64,000 nucleotides of DNA, taken from WTAW01 sp964406575 (GTDB taxonomy: Bacteria > Acidobacteriota > Aminicenantia > Aminicenantales > Aminicenantaceae). A model generated the notes under the pieces. It did no database searches. It was not told where the DNA came from and worked only from the letters and a program-made list of their open reading frames with translations. Shown in pieces: positions 42,249-51,208 of the stretch (position 1 is the first letter of the stretch; every line of letters begins with the position of its first letter). The stretch lies in assembly GCA_964406575.1 (NCBI GenBank), contig CAYOSH010000004.1, forward strand, positions 110,665 to 174,664. Direction: 5' to 3'. Both the position numbers and the translations under genes were made by a program.

Positions 42249-43259
42249 ATGCAAATTTGTATCGTAGGGTCTGGTGCCATCGGCGGATTTATCGGAGTTA
42301 AGTTGGCTGTTTCTGGCCAGGAAGTCACGTTCATCGACAAGGGCGAACAACTGGCAGCCATGCAGAACAAGGGACTGCGGCTCATCACTCAAGATGGTGA
42401 AGAACATCTGACGCAGGGAACGAATGCCACGGGGAATTTCAAACAGGCAGGTCGCCAAGATGTGGTCATCCTGGCTGTCAAAGCCCACCAGATACCAGAA
42501 GTTGCTGTCCATATGCCAGCTCTTTTTGGACCGGACACGAGCGTTGTCACCGTGCAGAACGGTATTCCCTGGTGGTATTTTCAAAGACATGACGGCAAAA
42601 ACGAAGGGCGACGTCTTAAATCCCTGGATCCTACGGGAGTTATCAAGGCCAACGTAGACCCGGGACGTATCGTCGGATGCGTTGCCTACCCAGCAGCAAC
42701 AGTCATCGCACCGGGAGTCGTCCAGCATGTTGAGGGAGACCACTTTCCTCTGGGAGAACTGGATGGTTCTGAGAGCGTACGATGCCAACGTCTCGTGCAA
42801 GCCTTTACGGCTGCTGGTTTCCGGTCGAGGATCATCAGTGATATCCGTGCGGAGATTTGGCTTAAGGCTTGGGGGACTCTTTCATTCAATCCCATCAGTG
42901 CTCTCACCCATGCTACAATGGCAGACATCTGCCGTTTCCAAGAGACTCGAGAACTGGCCGCCAAGATGATGGAAGAAGCCCAGCAAATCGCTGGGAAGCT
43001 AGGCATCAAGTTCCGTCGTACGATCGAAAGACGTTTGGAAGGCGCTGAAAACGTTGGTCCCCACAAAACATCCATGCTTCAAGATGTAGAGGCGGGCCGA
43101 GCGTTGGAGATCGAGGCTTTGGTTGGTGCTGTCATCGAACTCGGTCGTTTGACACAAACGCCATCCCCAGCCATTGAAACTGTCTATGCTTGCGTTAAAC
43201 TGCTGAACAAAACATTCACAGAAGCGAAGGCCCGGCTGAAATTGTCATCTTTGGATTGA
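42249..43259 (+). CDS. panE: 2-dehydropantoate 2-reductase (ketopantoate reductase) family
   Basis: A 336-residue cytoplasmic enzyme of the ApbA/PanE family. The Rossmann nucleotide motif is ICIVGSGAIGGFIGVKLA (residues 3-20). DVVILAVKAHQIPEVAVHM and VTVQNGIPWWYFQRHDG follow the family layout. AEIWLKAWGTLSFNPISAL supplies the conserved Lys and Asn. The C-terminal helical domain (about 190-330) includes HKTSMLQDVEAGRALEIEAL, containing the catalytic Lys. It reduces ketopantoate to pantoate with NADPH in pantothenate synthesis. No other pantothenate genes are nearby, so an alternative 2-oxo-acid substrate is possible. Convergent with the CDF transporter, nine bases apart. Confidence 0.9.
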   Translation: MQICIVGSGAIGGFIGVKLAVSGQEVTFIDKGEQLAAMQNKGLRLITQDGEEHLTQGTNATGNFKQAGRQDVVILAVKAHQIPEVAVHMPALFGPDTSVVTVQNGIPWWYFQRHDGKNEGRRLKSLDPTGVIKANVDPGRIVGCVAYPAATVIAPGVVQHVEGDHFPLGELDGSESVRCQRLVQAFTAAGFRSRIISDIRAEIWLKAWGTLSFNPISALTHATMADICRFQETRELAAKMMEEAQQIAGKLGIKFRRTIERRLEGAENVGPHKTSMLQDVEAGRALEIEALVGAVIELGRLTQTPSPAIETVYACVKLLNKTFTEAKARLKLSSLD

Positions 43260-43268
43260 TACCCTATT

Positions 43269-44177
43269 TTATTTGTTCTCTGCTTCTAAATAAACCTTAG
43301 CGTTGGGAATGACTTCCTTGATGCTCTTTTCGATCCTGTCATTCAGGACCTCTAGATCATACACGGTGATGTCATCACGATAGTTGATCTCAAGAGCAAC
43401 GAGCACATCATCCGGGCTGAGGTGCATGGTTTTCAGCCTGATAACTTTATCCACCTCAGCAAAGGATTTCAAGCATTCGAGAATCTGTTCCCTCTTGTGC
43501 GGTGTCACGGCTTCGCCGACCAGCAATTTTTTCGTCTCATTGGCAAGAAGCAGGGCAAAAATCATGAGCAGCATGCCGATGATGATGGAGGCAACGGCAT
43601 CGATAGCTAAATTTCCTGTAAAATGAACCAGGGTGATGGCGATGAAAGCGACGAGAAGTCCCGTGATCGCCAGAGAATCTTCAAAAAAAACTGTCAGGAT
43701 CGTCGGATCTTTGCTGTTTTTGACAGCCGTAAAGAAATTGGAATGCTTCTCTCTCTTCATTTCGGCTTTGATACTCCTGATGGCAATCCTGAGGGCGATC
43801 GTTTCAAAAAATAGACTCACGCCAAGGGCCAAGTATGTGAGGCTGAGATGGCTGAGAGTCTCAGGATACTGAAGCTTGTGAAACCCCTCTCTCACCGAGA
43901 GCACTCCGGCGATCCCGAAAAGAAAAATGGCCACCATGAAAGACCAGAAAAATTGCTCTTTTCCATGGCCAAAGGAGTGGAATCTATCCGGCGGCCTGGC
44001 GCTCCTCTTGAGCCCATAAAGGAGCAGGACCTGGTTGAAGGTGTCGGATACAGAATGATAGGCTTCTGCGAGCATGGATGCAGACCCGCTGAGCAGCGCG
44101 GCCGTAAATTTGAAGAGGGCAATGGCCAAATTCACCAGCAAGGCGGCGATAACAGCTTTTTTGCTTCCTTCCTGCAT
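43269..44177 (-). CDS. Cation diffusion facilitator (CDF) family metal exporter
   Basis: A 302-residue membrane transporter. The ATG at 44177 is preferred to an upstream TTG. About six membrane helices are visible: helix I ALLVNLAIALFKFTAALLSG, helix II with SMLAEAYHSVSDTFNQVLLL, whose His-x3-Asp is a metal-site motif of the family, and helix V with NLAIDAVASIIIGMLL, with the matching Asp. A C-terminal cytoplasmic regulatory domain (about 220-302) follows. It exchanges Zn2+, Fe2+ or Mn2+ for protons to lower cytoplasmic metal. Specificity cannot be assigned from sequence. Confidence 0.9.
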   Translation of the reverse strand: MQEGSKKAVIAALLVNLAIALFKFTAALLSGSASMLAEAYHSVSDTFNQVLLLYGLKRSARPPDRFHSFGHGKEQFFWSFMVAIFLFGIAGVLSVREGFHKLQYPETLSHLSLTYLALGVSLFFETIALRIAIRSIKAEMKREKHSNFFTAVKNSKDPTILTVFFEDSLAITGLLVAFIAITLVHFTGNLAIDAVASIIIGMLLMIFALLLANETKKLLVGEAVTPHKREQILECLKSFAEVDKVIRLKTMHLSPDDVLVALEINYRDDITVYDLEVLNDRIEKSIKEVIPNAKVYLEAENK

Positions 44178-44259
44178 GGTCTCAAGGCCTAATATTCGAC
44201 CCAATCAGTTGTTTAAAACTCCAACTTTAGGCCCTTTTTTGAAAGAGATGCGAATGGAT

Positions 44260-45147
44260 TCACCGCTTATAGTCAAAAAAATGATATTGAGCGGCCTGAA
44301 GGGCGATCTGCAGCCATCCGCGGCTGAGGATGAACACCTGTCCGATCAGGAATGCGAGAAGAATGAATAAGAGCGATTGTGTGGGCACCATTTTTTGGAT
44401 AAACCAATAAACACTAAAAAGGATCAGCCCAGTGATCAATATCAAGTAGTACAGGATCAGTGTCCTGAAAAAGTTCCGGAACACAAATCGGATGGCAAAA
44501 AGAAACGACCCGAACACAGCTTTCGAGTCTTCCGCGACAACCTTGATCCGTGCATAGTCTCCGATCATCCGGATCAGAAAATAAAGAAAAAGGATGATGA
44601 TCCCTCGGGCCCAGTACCGATAGTATATGGCCGGTTCGTTTGTCCCGCCAGCAGTAAGGGCTTTCATGAGCAAATTGAGCAGAAAATAGACAATGCCAAA
44701 AACAAGCCAAAGCAGGAGTGAATAGACAGAAAGGCGAAAGAAACGGCCGAAGAACTTTCCCGCCCCCTGAAAGAAAGCCGGCGCGAAACGTGTGTCTTGG
44801 CCTTCCGTCATGCCGCCTTGGGCGCGAGTTTTCACCACAGAGAGAATTCCTCCATGGAGGAAAATGGACACCCAATAAAACAGAAATGATAGGATAAACG
44901 CCGCATAAAGGATCCAATGCAGACCCGCTCCTTCGTGCGCCATCAACTCGAAGAACGTCTTAAAATCAAATCCTTTGAGAAAATTGGATGCAACCAGACT
45001 GTTTCCGATCGTATCGCTCAAATATCCCGAAAAAAGGAAATAGATGACCGAGGCGAAAACAAAATTCACCAGCCATAAGACAACAACCATCTTGGGCTCC
45101 AAGAAAGCCCTCTTGATCCCATTTCCATAGCTCCGTAGCACTTTCAT
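44260..45147 (-). CDS. Polytopic membrane protein of unknown family, linked to an M1 peptidase
   Basis: A 295-residue protein with about six hydrophobic segments: MVVVLWLVNFVFASVIYFLF, LHWILYAAFILSFLFYWVSI, LSVYSLLLWLVFGIVYFLLN, YWARGIIILFLYFLIRMIGD, LILYYLILITGLILFSVYWF and LLFILLAFLIGQVFILSRGW. The ATG at 45147 is preferred over a longer frame because GGGAGAAGACA precedes it. It starts 11 bp after the stop of the M1 peptidase gene, so the two are an operon. It could be a partner or transporter for peptidase products; no family is recognised. Confidence 0.7.
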   Translation of the reverse strand: MKVLRSYGNGIKRAFLEPKMVVVLWLVNFVFASVIYFLFSGYLSDTIGNSLVASNFLKGFDFKTFFELMAHEGAGLHWILYAAFILSFLFYWVSIFLHGGILSVVKTRAQGGMTEGQDTRFAPAFFQGAGKFFGRFFRLSVYSLLLWLVFGIVYFLLNLLMKALTAGGTNEPAIYYRYWARGIIILFLYFLIRMIGDYARIKVVAEDSKAVFGSFLFAIRFVFRNFFRTLILYYLILITGLILFSVYWFIQKMVPTQSLLFILLAFLIGQVFILSRGWLQIALQAAQYHFFDYKR

Positions 45148-45158
45148 TGTCTTCTCCC

Positions 45159-47099
45159 TTAGTCCATAGAAATCACAGTGAGCAGTTTCTGAAACTTGAG
45201 CATCATATCCAGCGCGCATTTGAGCGGTGATATCTTATCGGGTTTTCTGGTCAGGGAGTTGTTGATGTGATTCACGTCGAGAAGCAGCTTGTATTCAGGG
45301 TCGAGCTGCGCTGACTTGAGTTCGACAGGTTTGTAATAAGTGAACCGCGTCCAACGGTCCTTGCCGTCCCATTCCTCCCGGATTTTCTCACCGTTCTCAA
45401 AGACGATGAGGACCTCTTGGGGAAAGACGAGCTCTCCTTTTCTAACAACGACCACCTCATTTTTGTAGATCTTTTCCCGGTCTTTCGCTTTGTCCTTCGA
45501 GGGAGTTTTGAGCTGCCCCTGGAATATGCCTTCAGGTTCTTTGACCTCCCTCGATCTGAGGCTGCCGATTGCATAATCCAGCTTATCCGGACTTCTGAGG
45601 AATTGATCAAAAAACCACCCGAGGTCCTGCCCGCTCACTTCTTCAGCGACATCGATAAAATCATCGGTCTTCGGATGCCGGAATTTCCAACGGTCAAAGA
45701 AGGCCTTCATCACGTCTCCCATCACATCGCTTCCCAGATAATTCTCCAATGTCAGGAGTGTCACTGCCGCTTTCTGGTAGACATTCAGCCCATAACTTCC
45801 TCCGCTGTAAAACCCCCAGCTCTTCCTTACGATCGGGTCCATCCGCCCCGAAGCGATCACCTGGGCTCTGTTTATGAGTGCGTCGCTGATCTTCAAAGGT
45901 CCGAGGTCTATTATGGAGCGGTCCTCGCCATAATACTTATCCATCGCTTTGATCTCTGAATAGGAGTTGATCCCTTCATCCAGCCAGGCTTCCTCGAACT
46001 CATTGTTCGCCACCATCCCGTACCAGTAGCCATGCCCGAACTCATGGATGGTCACCATTTCAGGCATCCGAAAACCCTTGGGGATAAAACTGACGCCTGC
46101 CGTTGTAAACAAGGTGGGATACTCCATTCCCCCGGCTCCCAGAGCCTTGATCGGCGGGTCGACCAGCGTGATCGTCTCATAAGGATAGGCTCCGTAATTC
46201 TGGCTGTAGAACTCGATCCCGTTTTTGAGAGATTCCAAATACCGGTCTTTGAGGTTGAGATGGGTGCGATGGACAAGCAAGATCATTTCCGTCTTCACGG
46301 GAGGATCGCTCAGAACGTATGGTTCCCGGAGCTCCGTAAAGTCCGGACAGGCCGTCCAGGCAAAGTCATGGATATCCTCTTGATAATGGGTGTACGTTTT
46401 TGTTCCGTCAGCATTTTCGACTTCTCCCCTCCTCAGTCCGGTCGCGCCGACCACGTATTCGCTGGGCACAGTCATCTGCACTTCATACACACCAAAATCT
46501 GCAAAAAACTCAGAGTTGCTGTGGTACTGATGACAATTCCATTCTCCTCCCTGGAAAACACCGATCTTGGGAAACCACTGGGTGACCATGAAAAAATTAT
46601 CATAATAGCCTGCCCTGCGGATGTCTGCAGGCAGCTTTGAATAAAATTCGATCTCGATTGTGATCGTTTCCTGAGGTTGAACTGGCTCTGGAAGCAGAAC
46701 TCTCATCACCGTCTGGTCATCCCTGTTGTGATCATCTGGTTGGATAAACTCCATCATCAATGTTAGATCGATCCCATCTTTGATACGGATCTTTTTCACA
46801 TCGATGTAACCCCAATCTTCACTCTTGGGAGCAGATCCAAAACTCCTATCTCCTCCCTCACTTTTGAATGTGGTGCGATTGTTTTTGAACGCATTGAGGT
46901 AGAGATGAAACTGAAGTTCTGATACCGGAACGTCCGAATCATTGAGCCAGGTCAACACCTCTTCTCCGCTAACAGCCTTCTCAGCGGGAACGAGTTTCGC
47001 CTTTATTCGATAATCCACAATATGTTTGCTCAAAGCTGCAGCGCAGAAAAGATTCAGTAAAAATAGGCAGGCAAAAACCAACAATGCAAGTTTTTTCAT
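45159..47099 (-). CDS. M1 family metallopeptidase, secreted
   Basis: A 646-residue exported peptidase (signal peptide residues 1-24, ending CAAALS). The M1 pattern is a beta-saddle N-terminal domain (about 26-250, with DVYVKKIRI-type strands and WFPKIGVFQGGEWNCHQYHS), then GAGGMEYPTLFTTAGVS as the GAMEN-like loop. The zinc site is TIHEFGHGYWYGMVANNEFE, with the third ligand in EEAWLDEGINSYSE. It belongs to the subgroup that lacks the usual C-terminal superhelix, ending in a beta domain (about 530-646). It would release N-terminal residues from peptides in the periplasm or at the cell surface. It is transcribed with the membrane protein at 44260. Confidence 0.9.
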   Translation of the reverse strand: MKKLALLVFACLFLLNLFCAAALSKHIVDYRIKAKLVPAEKAVSGEEVLTWLNDSDVPVSELQFHLYLNAFKNNRTTFKSEGGDRSFGSAPKSEDWGYIDVKKIRIKDGIDLTLMMEFIQPDDHNRDDQTVMRVLLPEPVQPQETITIEIEFYSKLPADIRRAGYYDNFFMVTQWFPKIGVFQGGEWNCHQYHSNSEFFADFGVYEVQMTVPSEYVVGATGLRRGEVENADGTKTYTHYQEDIHDFAWTACPDFTELREPYVLSDPPVKTEMILLVHRTHLNLKDRYLESLKNGIEFYSQNYGAYPYETITLVDPPIKALGAGGMEYPTLFTTAGVSFIPKGFRMPEMVTIHEFGHGYWYGMVANNEFEEAWLDEGINSYSEIKAMDKYYGEDRSIIDLGPLKISDALINRAQVIASGRMDPIVRKSWGFYSGGSYGLNVYQKAAVTLLTLENYLGSDVMGDVMKAFFDRWKFRHPKTDDFIDVAEEVSGQDLGWFFDQFLRSPDKLDYAIGSLRSREVKEPEGIFQGQLKTPSKDKAKDREKIYKNEVVVVRKGELVFPQEVLIVFENGEKIREEWDGKDRWTRFTYYKPVELKSAQLDPEYKLLLDVNHINNSLTRKPDKISPLKCALDMMLKFQKLLTVISMD

Positions 47100-47285
47100 G
47101 AATTCACTCCTGGTTACGGGATAGATCTCTCAAATGTGTTTTATCCAATGATGGCATTATCTTATTTTTTTATACGAATGAATGCAACCTTTTGTTCCAC
47201 GAAGTCACCAACTTCGCTTCTTGAAGCTTCGATCGAGCATAATGTCAGAAGCGAGGATTTCTTAGGCCTGATATCCCTGTCCGGA

Positions 47286-48002
47286 CTAAATAAGGAGTTT
47301 TATTCCCACGAGCAGAAGAGCGATGGAGACGATACGTCGGAAAGTCTGCTGGTCGATGCGCTTCAGCAGAGTCTTCCCGAAGCGAACGCCAAAATAAGCG
47401 GAGGCGATCAAGAAGGGGATGAGGAAAAGGTCAGGACTCGTTTGAACAGACCCGGAAAAAATATATGTGGGAATCCGAGTGAAATCGATGACCACGGCGA
47501 TCATGGCTGAGGTTGCGACATAGACCTCCTTTGGAAAATCAAAAGCGACCAGAAAGGACGACCGGATCGCCCCGCCCAGGCCGATGAGTCCGGCAAAAAA
47601 TCCTGACAGGCTTCCTCCCAGAACAGCCACTCCCTTGCTTTTTCTCAGAGCAATCTTTGGCTTGAACAACGAGTAGACAGCGTATGCGATCAGAAACACA
47701 GCTAAGATTTGAGTAATGACATCAAGGGGTAATACTGTGATAAGGATTGCCCCGCCAAAGGAAAAACAGATGCTCGGAATCCCGAAATAAAGGGATGTCT
47801 TGAAATCGATCTTATCCCAGAATAAGCGTATCTTAAACAGATTGTTGAACAGATGAAAGCAGGCCACCAAAAAAATCGCGGTTTTTAGGTCGAAAAAAGA
47901 GATGGCGACAGGGATCAGAAGAGCCGAGCTCCCAAAGCCAGCAAGAGTCGCACCCGAAGCTGCCAGGAACGAAGCGACTAAGAAGATGGCATTTTCGGTC
48001 AT
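47286..48002 (-). CDS. TauE/SafE-family sulfite/anion exporter-like protein
   Basis: A 238-residue membrane protein with about seven to eight hydrophobic segments. The TauE/SafE pattern is visible: two repeats with glycine-rich loops, AIFLVASFLAASGATLAGFG, AIFLVACFHLFNNLFKIRLF in the first half and VLGGSLSGFFAGLIGLGGAI in the second, with FAGLIGLGG being the usual signature. It likely exports a small organic anion such as sulfite or sulfoacetate. Direction and substrate are not visible. There are no sulfur-metabolism genes nearby to support a particular substrate. Confidence 0.82.
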   Translation of the reverse strand: MTENAIFLVASFLAASGATLAGFGSSALLIPVAISFFDLKTAIFLVACFHLFNNLFKIRLFWDKIDFKTSLYFGIPSICFSFGGAILITVLPLDVITQILAVFLIAYAVYSLFKPKIALRKSKGVAVLGGSLSGFFAGLIGLGGAIRSSFLVAFDFPKEVYVATSAMIAVVIDFTRIPTYIFSGSVQTSPDLFLIPFLIASAYFGVRFGKTLLKRIDQQTFRRIVSIALLLVGIKLLI

Positions 48003-48114
48003 ATTTCATCCCTCAAAGTTTCAATTTTTTTCTGCAACTGGTTAGAAAGAGCGTCATGCCCATTTCACGACAGTGATCAGGGGAGATGGACGCAGGTGCA
48101 GCGAGATCAACAGG

Positions 48115-49317
48115 TCAGGTACGTCGGCCTATTCGTTCAAATGTTCCGTACAGGACATCCAGGCAATCGCGAACATGCTCCTCCGTGTGCGCATACGAGA
48201 CATAGTTGTATCCATTCCTTCTGATGATAAAACCGGCCCTCAACACCTCTGTAAACAATTCCGCTTCGAAATGTTTCAAATTGGGCAGATCTTTGCGAAG
48301 TCCGATCATCGTCATTTGAGGGATCCCGGACACATCACATATCTTGGAAAAATCGTTGGCTATTTTTTTAAAACCAGTGTACAGGCGAGTCCCCACTTTT
48401 TTGATATGCTCATGCACACGATTCTCTCGGATGAATGTGAGCGTAGCAATGGCCGCAGCGAGACTCAGGGATTCTCCAGCCAAAGTGGAACACATCCAGA
48501 GCTTGCGCCAAGAGTCCATAATTTCTTTTTTTCCTCCTATGGCAGCTAAAGGCATTCCTCCGGCTATGCTCTTCCCAATAACCGTGAGGTCCGGTAAAAA
48601 ATTGTAATACTCCTGAGCGCCTCCGGGGGCCAACCGGGCTCCGGTCTTGATCTCATCGAGGATCAGGACTATTCCACACTTTGTGCAGATATCGCGGATT
48701 GTCTTAAGGAAATCCATATTAGGCGCATTATGCACGACAGGCTCCAGAATAACAGCCGCGGGATATTCGGGAAGATTGTTGAATTTATTCAGAAAATCAG
48801 ATGGGTCGTTGAAGAGAAACTCAATACAGAGATTCCGGGTAGCGATGGGGACACCGGCATCTCTGTTGCTCCAGTCATGCCATCCAAAATACCCCGATGC
48901 AAGAATATATTCGCGGTATGTGTATGCTCGAGACAGACGAACAGCAGCACTGCATGCTTCAGCACCTGTTTTGAAAAAGCGCGCCTGTTCGATCGACGGG
49001 AACATGTCCACGATCAACTCAGCCAGCTCAGGCTCGAGAGGTGAGGACAGCGTGGAAACAATACCCTTTTTGAGTTCGTTCTTTATCGCCTCAACTACAA
49101 CTGGATGATTGTACCCAAGAGTGCAAGCCCCAAGGCCCATTCCAAAATCAATGAAGCGATTCCCCTCATAATCGGTCAGTCCAACACCATCTGCTTTCGT
49201 GAAGTATGCTGGCCCAAAATCAGAGGCAAAAAGAGCCTCCACTCTTTTGCTATCCGTGGAAAATCCTCCGGGAATGTATTTTCGGGCTTTTTCCAGAATT
49301 CGGATTGAATCATCCAT
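48115..49317 (-). CDS. Class III aminotransferase (glutamate-1-semialdehyde aminomutase-like)
   Basis: A 400-residue PLP enzyme. N-terminal features are KYIPGGFSTDSKRVEALFAS, typical of the GSA-aminomutase branch, and FIDFGMGLGACTLGYNHPVV. RFFKTGAEACSAAVRLSRAY binds the phosphate. The cofactor aspartate lies in VLILDEIKTGARLAPGGAQE, and the Schiff-base lysine is in VIGKSIAGGMPLAAIGG (about residue 244). It should transfer or migrate an amino group on a small 2-oxo-acid or amino-acid substrate. The C-terminal region is short. Since hemL is normally linked to heme genes and none is here, a different, specialised substrate is likely. Confidence 0.85.
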   Translation of the reverse strand: MDDSIRILEKARKYIPGGFSTDSKRVEALFASDFGPAYFTKADGVGLTDYEGNRFIDFGMGLGACTLGYNHPVVVEAIKNELKKGIVSTLSSPLEPELAELIVDMFPSIEQARFFKTGAEACSAAVRLSRAYTYREYILASGYFGWHDWSNRDAGVPIATRNLCIEFLFNDPSDFLNKFNNLPEYPAAVILEPVVHNAPNMDFLKTIRDICTKCGIVLILDEIKTGARLAPGGAQEYYNFLPDLTVIGKSIAGGMPLAAIGGKKEIMDSWRKLWMCSTLAGESLSLAAAIATLTFIRENRVHEHIKKVGTRLYTGFKKIANDFSKICDVSGIPQMTMIGLRKDLPNLKHFEAELFTEVLRAGFIIRRNGYNYVSYAHTEEHVRDCLDVLYGTFERIGRRT

Positions 49318-49522
49318 TTTGACTCTCCTCTTTCACACAGCGTAGTCTTAGACCAGCCAATCTTTCCTCTGAGCCCCAAGCTTTTTAACGATCTTATTGC
49401 TCATTTAAATTACAACAAATCGTAATGTTGCGCAACACTTCAAAAAAAGCGGTCATGGTTGAGTTTTTATCTAGGACATACCTCCAGCGAAAGCCATTTC
49501 AGATTCAAAGAAGCATGGGATA

Positions 49523-49531
49523 TGTTATAAT
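49523..49531 (+). promoter_or_regulatory. Extended -10 promoter of the M1 peptidase gene, predicted leaderless start
   Basis: TGTTATAAT (49523-49531), an extended -10 element. The ATG at 49538 lies six bases after its end, which is where transcription would start. No good -35 box and no ribosome-binding site are visible. Confidence 0.6.
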
Positions 49532-49537
49532 CCATCT

Positions 49538-51205
49538 ATGAACAAAAAAACAAAAATTCTATGGATATTTGTCCTTCTTTTTTGTATAAGTGTTGCTTTT
49601 GGACAGGAGATCCCCCGGAGCCAATCAGGACTCAAATACGATTTTCGGCTTCTTGAACAAACTGCTGAAGCGCACGATTTTGACGTTACTCATTATCAAT
49701 TCGACTGGAAGCTTGATTTTAACTCCCGCAGGCTACAGGGAAAAGCGGTCATTTATGGAGAAAGCTCGATCCAGGGTTTAAACACTATCGCTCTGAACCT
49801 ATCGAATACCATGACGGTGACCGGAGTCCAGCAGGATCAAAGAGCTCTCGTTTTCAGTCATCAGGATGACACGCTCAATATTTTCTTCGGGCAGCACTAT
49901 AAAAAAGGGCAATCCTTTACGATTGAGATCACCTATTCTGGCTATCCGGCCGCAGGTCTCTATTATGACTATCATGGAAGTGCACCGATCATTTACAGTC
50001 TGGATGAGCCCAGCCTGGCCAGATATTGGTTTCCCTGCTATGACTTCCCCTCTGATAAAGCAACGGCAGACCTCAAGGTCACCGTCTCCGCTGGAACAGT
50101 CGTTGCATCTAACGGAAGCCTGATAGAGGTCACAGCAAATCCGGACAACACCGTCACATATGCCTGGCAAATCAACTATCCCATCGCCACTTACCTCATT
50201 TCTGTGGCAGCCACAAACTATGTGACATTTTCGCATCTCTACACTTCGGGCCCAGGAGAAATGGAGGTTAAATATTATGTCTATCCGGAGTTGCTCGAGC
50301 TGGCGAAAACAGACTTTGCCAATACAGTCGCCCAGATCGAATTCTATTCGGACGTTTTTGGCGAATATCCTTTTCTCGAAGAAAAATATGGGATGGCACT
50401 CATCCCAGGGGGGACAGCTATGGAACATCAGACCTGCACCTCCTATCCAGCCCAAGTCATCAACGGCGAACAAGGGTATGACTGGCTCATCGCCCACGAG
50501 CTGGCCCATCAGTGGTGGGGGGACCTCGTCACCCTTGCTGACTGGCCAGAAATTTGGCTGAATGAGGGATTTGCCACATATTCCGATGCCCTCTGGTGGG
50601 AAAATCTCTATGGAATGGCCGGTCTTAGGGCTCGGATGCAAGACTTCAAGTCCATCCTCTTTGAGAGATACTCTGGCCCACATCATGCGATATATGACCC
50701 CCCTCCAGGTTATCTCTTCTCTGCTATCGAGTATGAAAAAGGCGCATGGGTTCTTCATATGTTAAGGTTTGTTGTGGGTGAGGACAACTTCTGGAAGATC
50801 CTGAAGACGTATGCCCAAAGATACGCATATGACGTCGTCACTACAGACGATTTTAAATCTGTGTGTGAAGATATCTATGAAGGAGACCTGGATTGGTTTT
50901 TCGACCAGTGGATCTATGAACCCGGCTATCCAAGGTATGAATTTTCCTGGGGGGCTTCCGGACCGAAGAGAGTCAGAGTGATCATCGAACAGACACAGGA
51001 AAATTATCCGCTTTTCACCATGCCCATTGAACTCCAGGTTGTTCTTCCTTCAGGAACAGTTCAAAGGACCGTTTGGATCGATGAGAGGTCGAACGTGTAT
51101 GAATTGGAGTTCGAGGAAAATCCTATAGATGTGCGCTTCGACCCCGATGAGTGGATTCTGTGCTACAGAGGCGATTTTCAGAAGAAAGGCACAAAAAAGA
51201 GATAA
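49538..51205 (+). CDS. Secreted M1 family aminopeptidase
   Basis: A 555-residue exported zinc aminopeptidase (signal peptide residues 1-22, ending SVAFGQ). The N-terminal saddle domain has FDVTHYQFDWKLDFNSRRLQ and LDEPSLARYWFPCYDFPSDK. The exopeptidase loop is GGTAMEHQT, a GAMEN-type loop with His instead of Asn. The catalytic motif is IAHELAHQWWGD, with the third zinc ligand in WLNEGFATYSDALWWE. It ends soon after the catalytic and small beta domain, so it lacks the long helical C-terminal domain, like the compact bacterial M1 subgroup. It likely trims peptides outside the cytoplasm. It is probably leaderless, with its own promoter. Confidence 0.9.
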   Translation: MNKKTKILWIFVLLFCISVAFGQEIPRSQSGLKYDFRLLEQTAEAHDFDVTHYQFDWKLDFNSRRLQGKAVIYGESSIQGLNTIALNLSNTMTVTGVQQDQRALVFSHQDDTLNIFFGQHYKKGQSFTIEITYSGYPAAGLYYDYHGSAPIIYSLDEPSLARYWFPCYDFPSDKATADLKVTVSAGTVVASNGSLIEVTANPDNTVTYAWQINYPIATYLISVAATNYVTFSHLYTSGPGEMEVKYYVYPELLELAKTDFANTVAQIEFYSDVFGEYPFLEEKYGMALIPGGTAMEHQTCTSYPAQVINGEQGYDWLIAHELAHQWWGDLVTLADWPEIWLNEGFATYSDALWWENLYGMAGLRARMQDFKSILFERYSGPHHAIYDPPPGYLFSAIEYEKGAWVLHMLRFVVGEDNFWKILKTYAQRYAYDVVTTDDFKSVCEDIYEGDLDWFFDQWIYEPGYPRYEFSWGASGPKRVRVIIEQTQENYPLFTMPIELQVVLPSGTVQRTVWIDERSNVYELEFEENPIDVRFDPDEWILCYRGDFQKKGTKKR

Positions 51206-51208
51206 GTG

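Noticed and set aside
43269..44177. Possible fusion of the CDF transporter with an upstream short segment starting at TTG 44204
   Set aside because: The nine extra residues are not part of the family N-terminus; the ATG at 44177 is sufficient.
47020..47285. Possible riboswitch or regulatory RNA upstream of the M1 peptidase gene at 47099
   Set aside because: No conserved riboswitch motif or strong hairpin can be seen; only AT-rich sequence.
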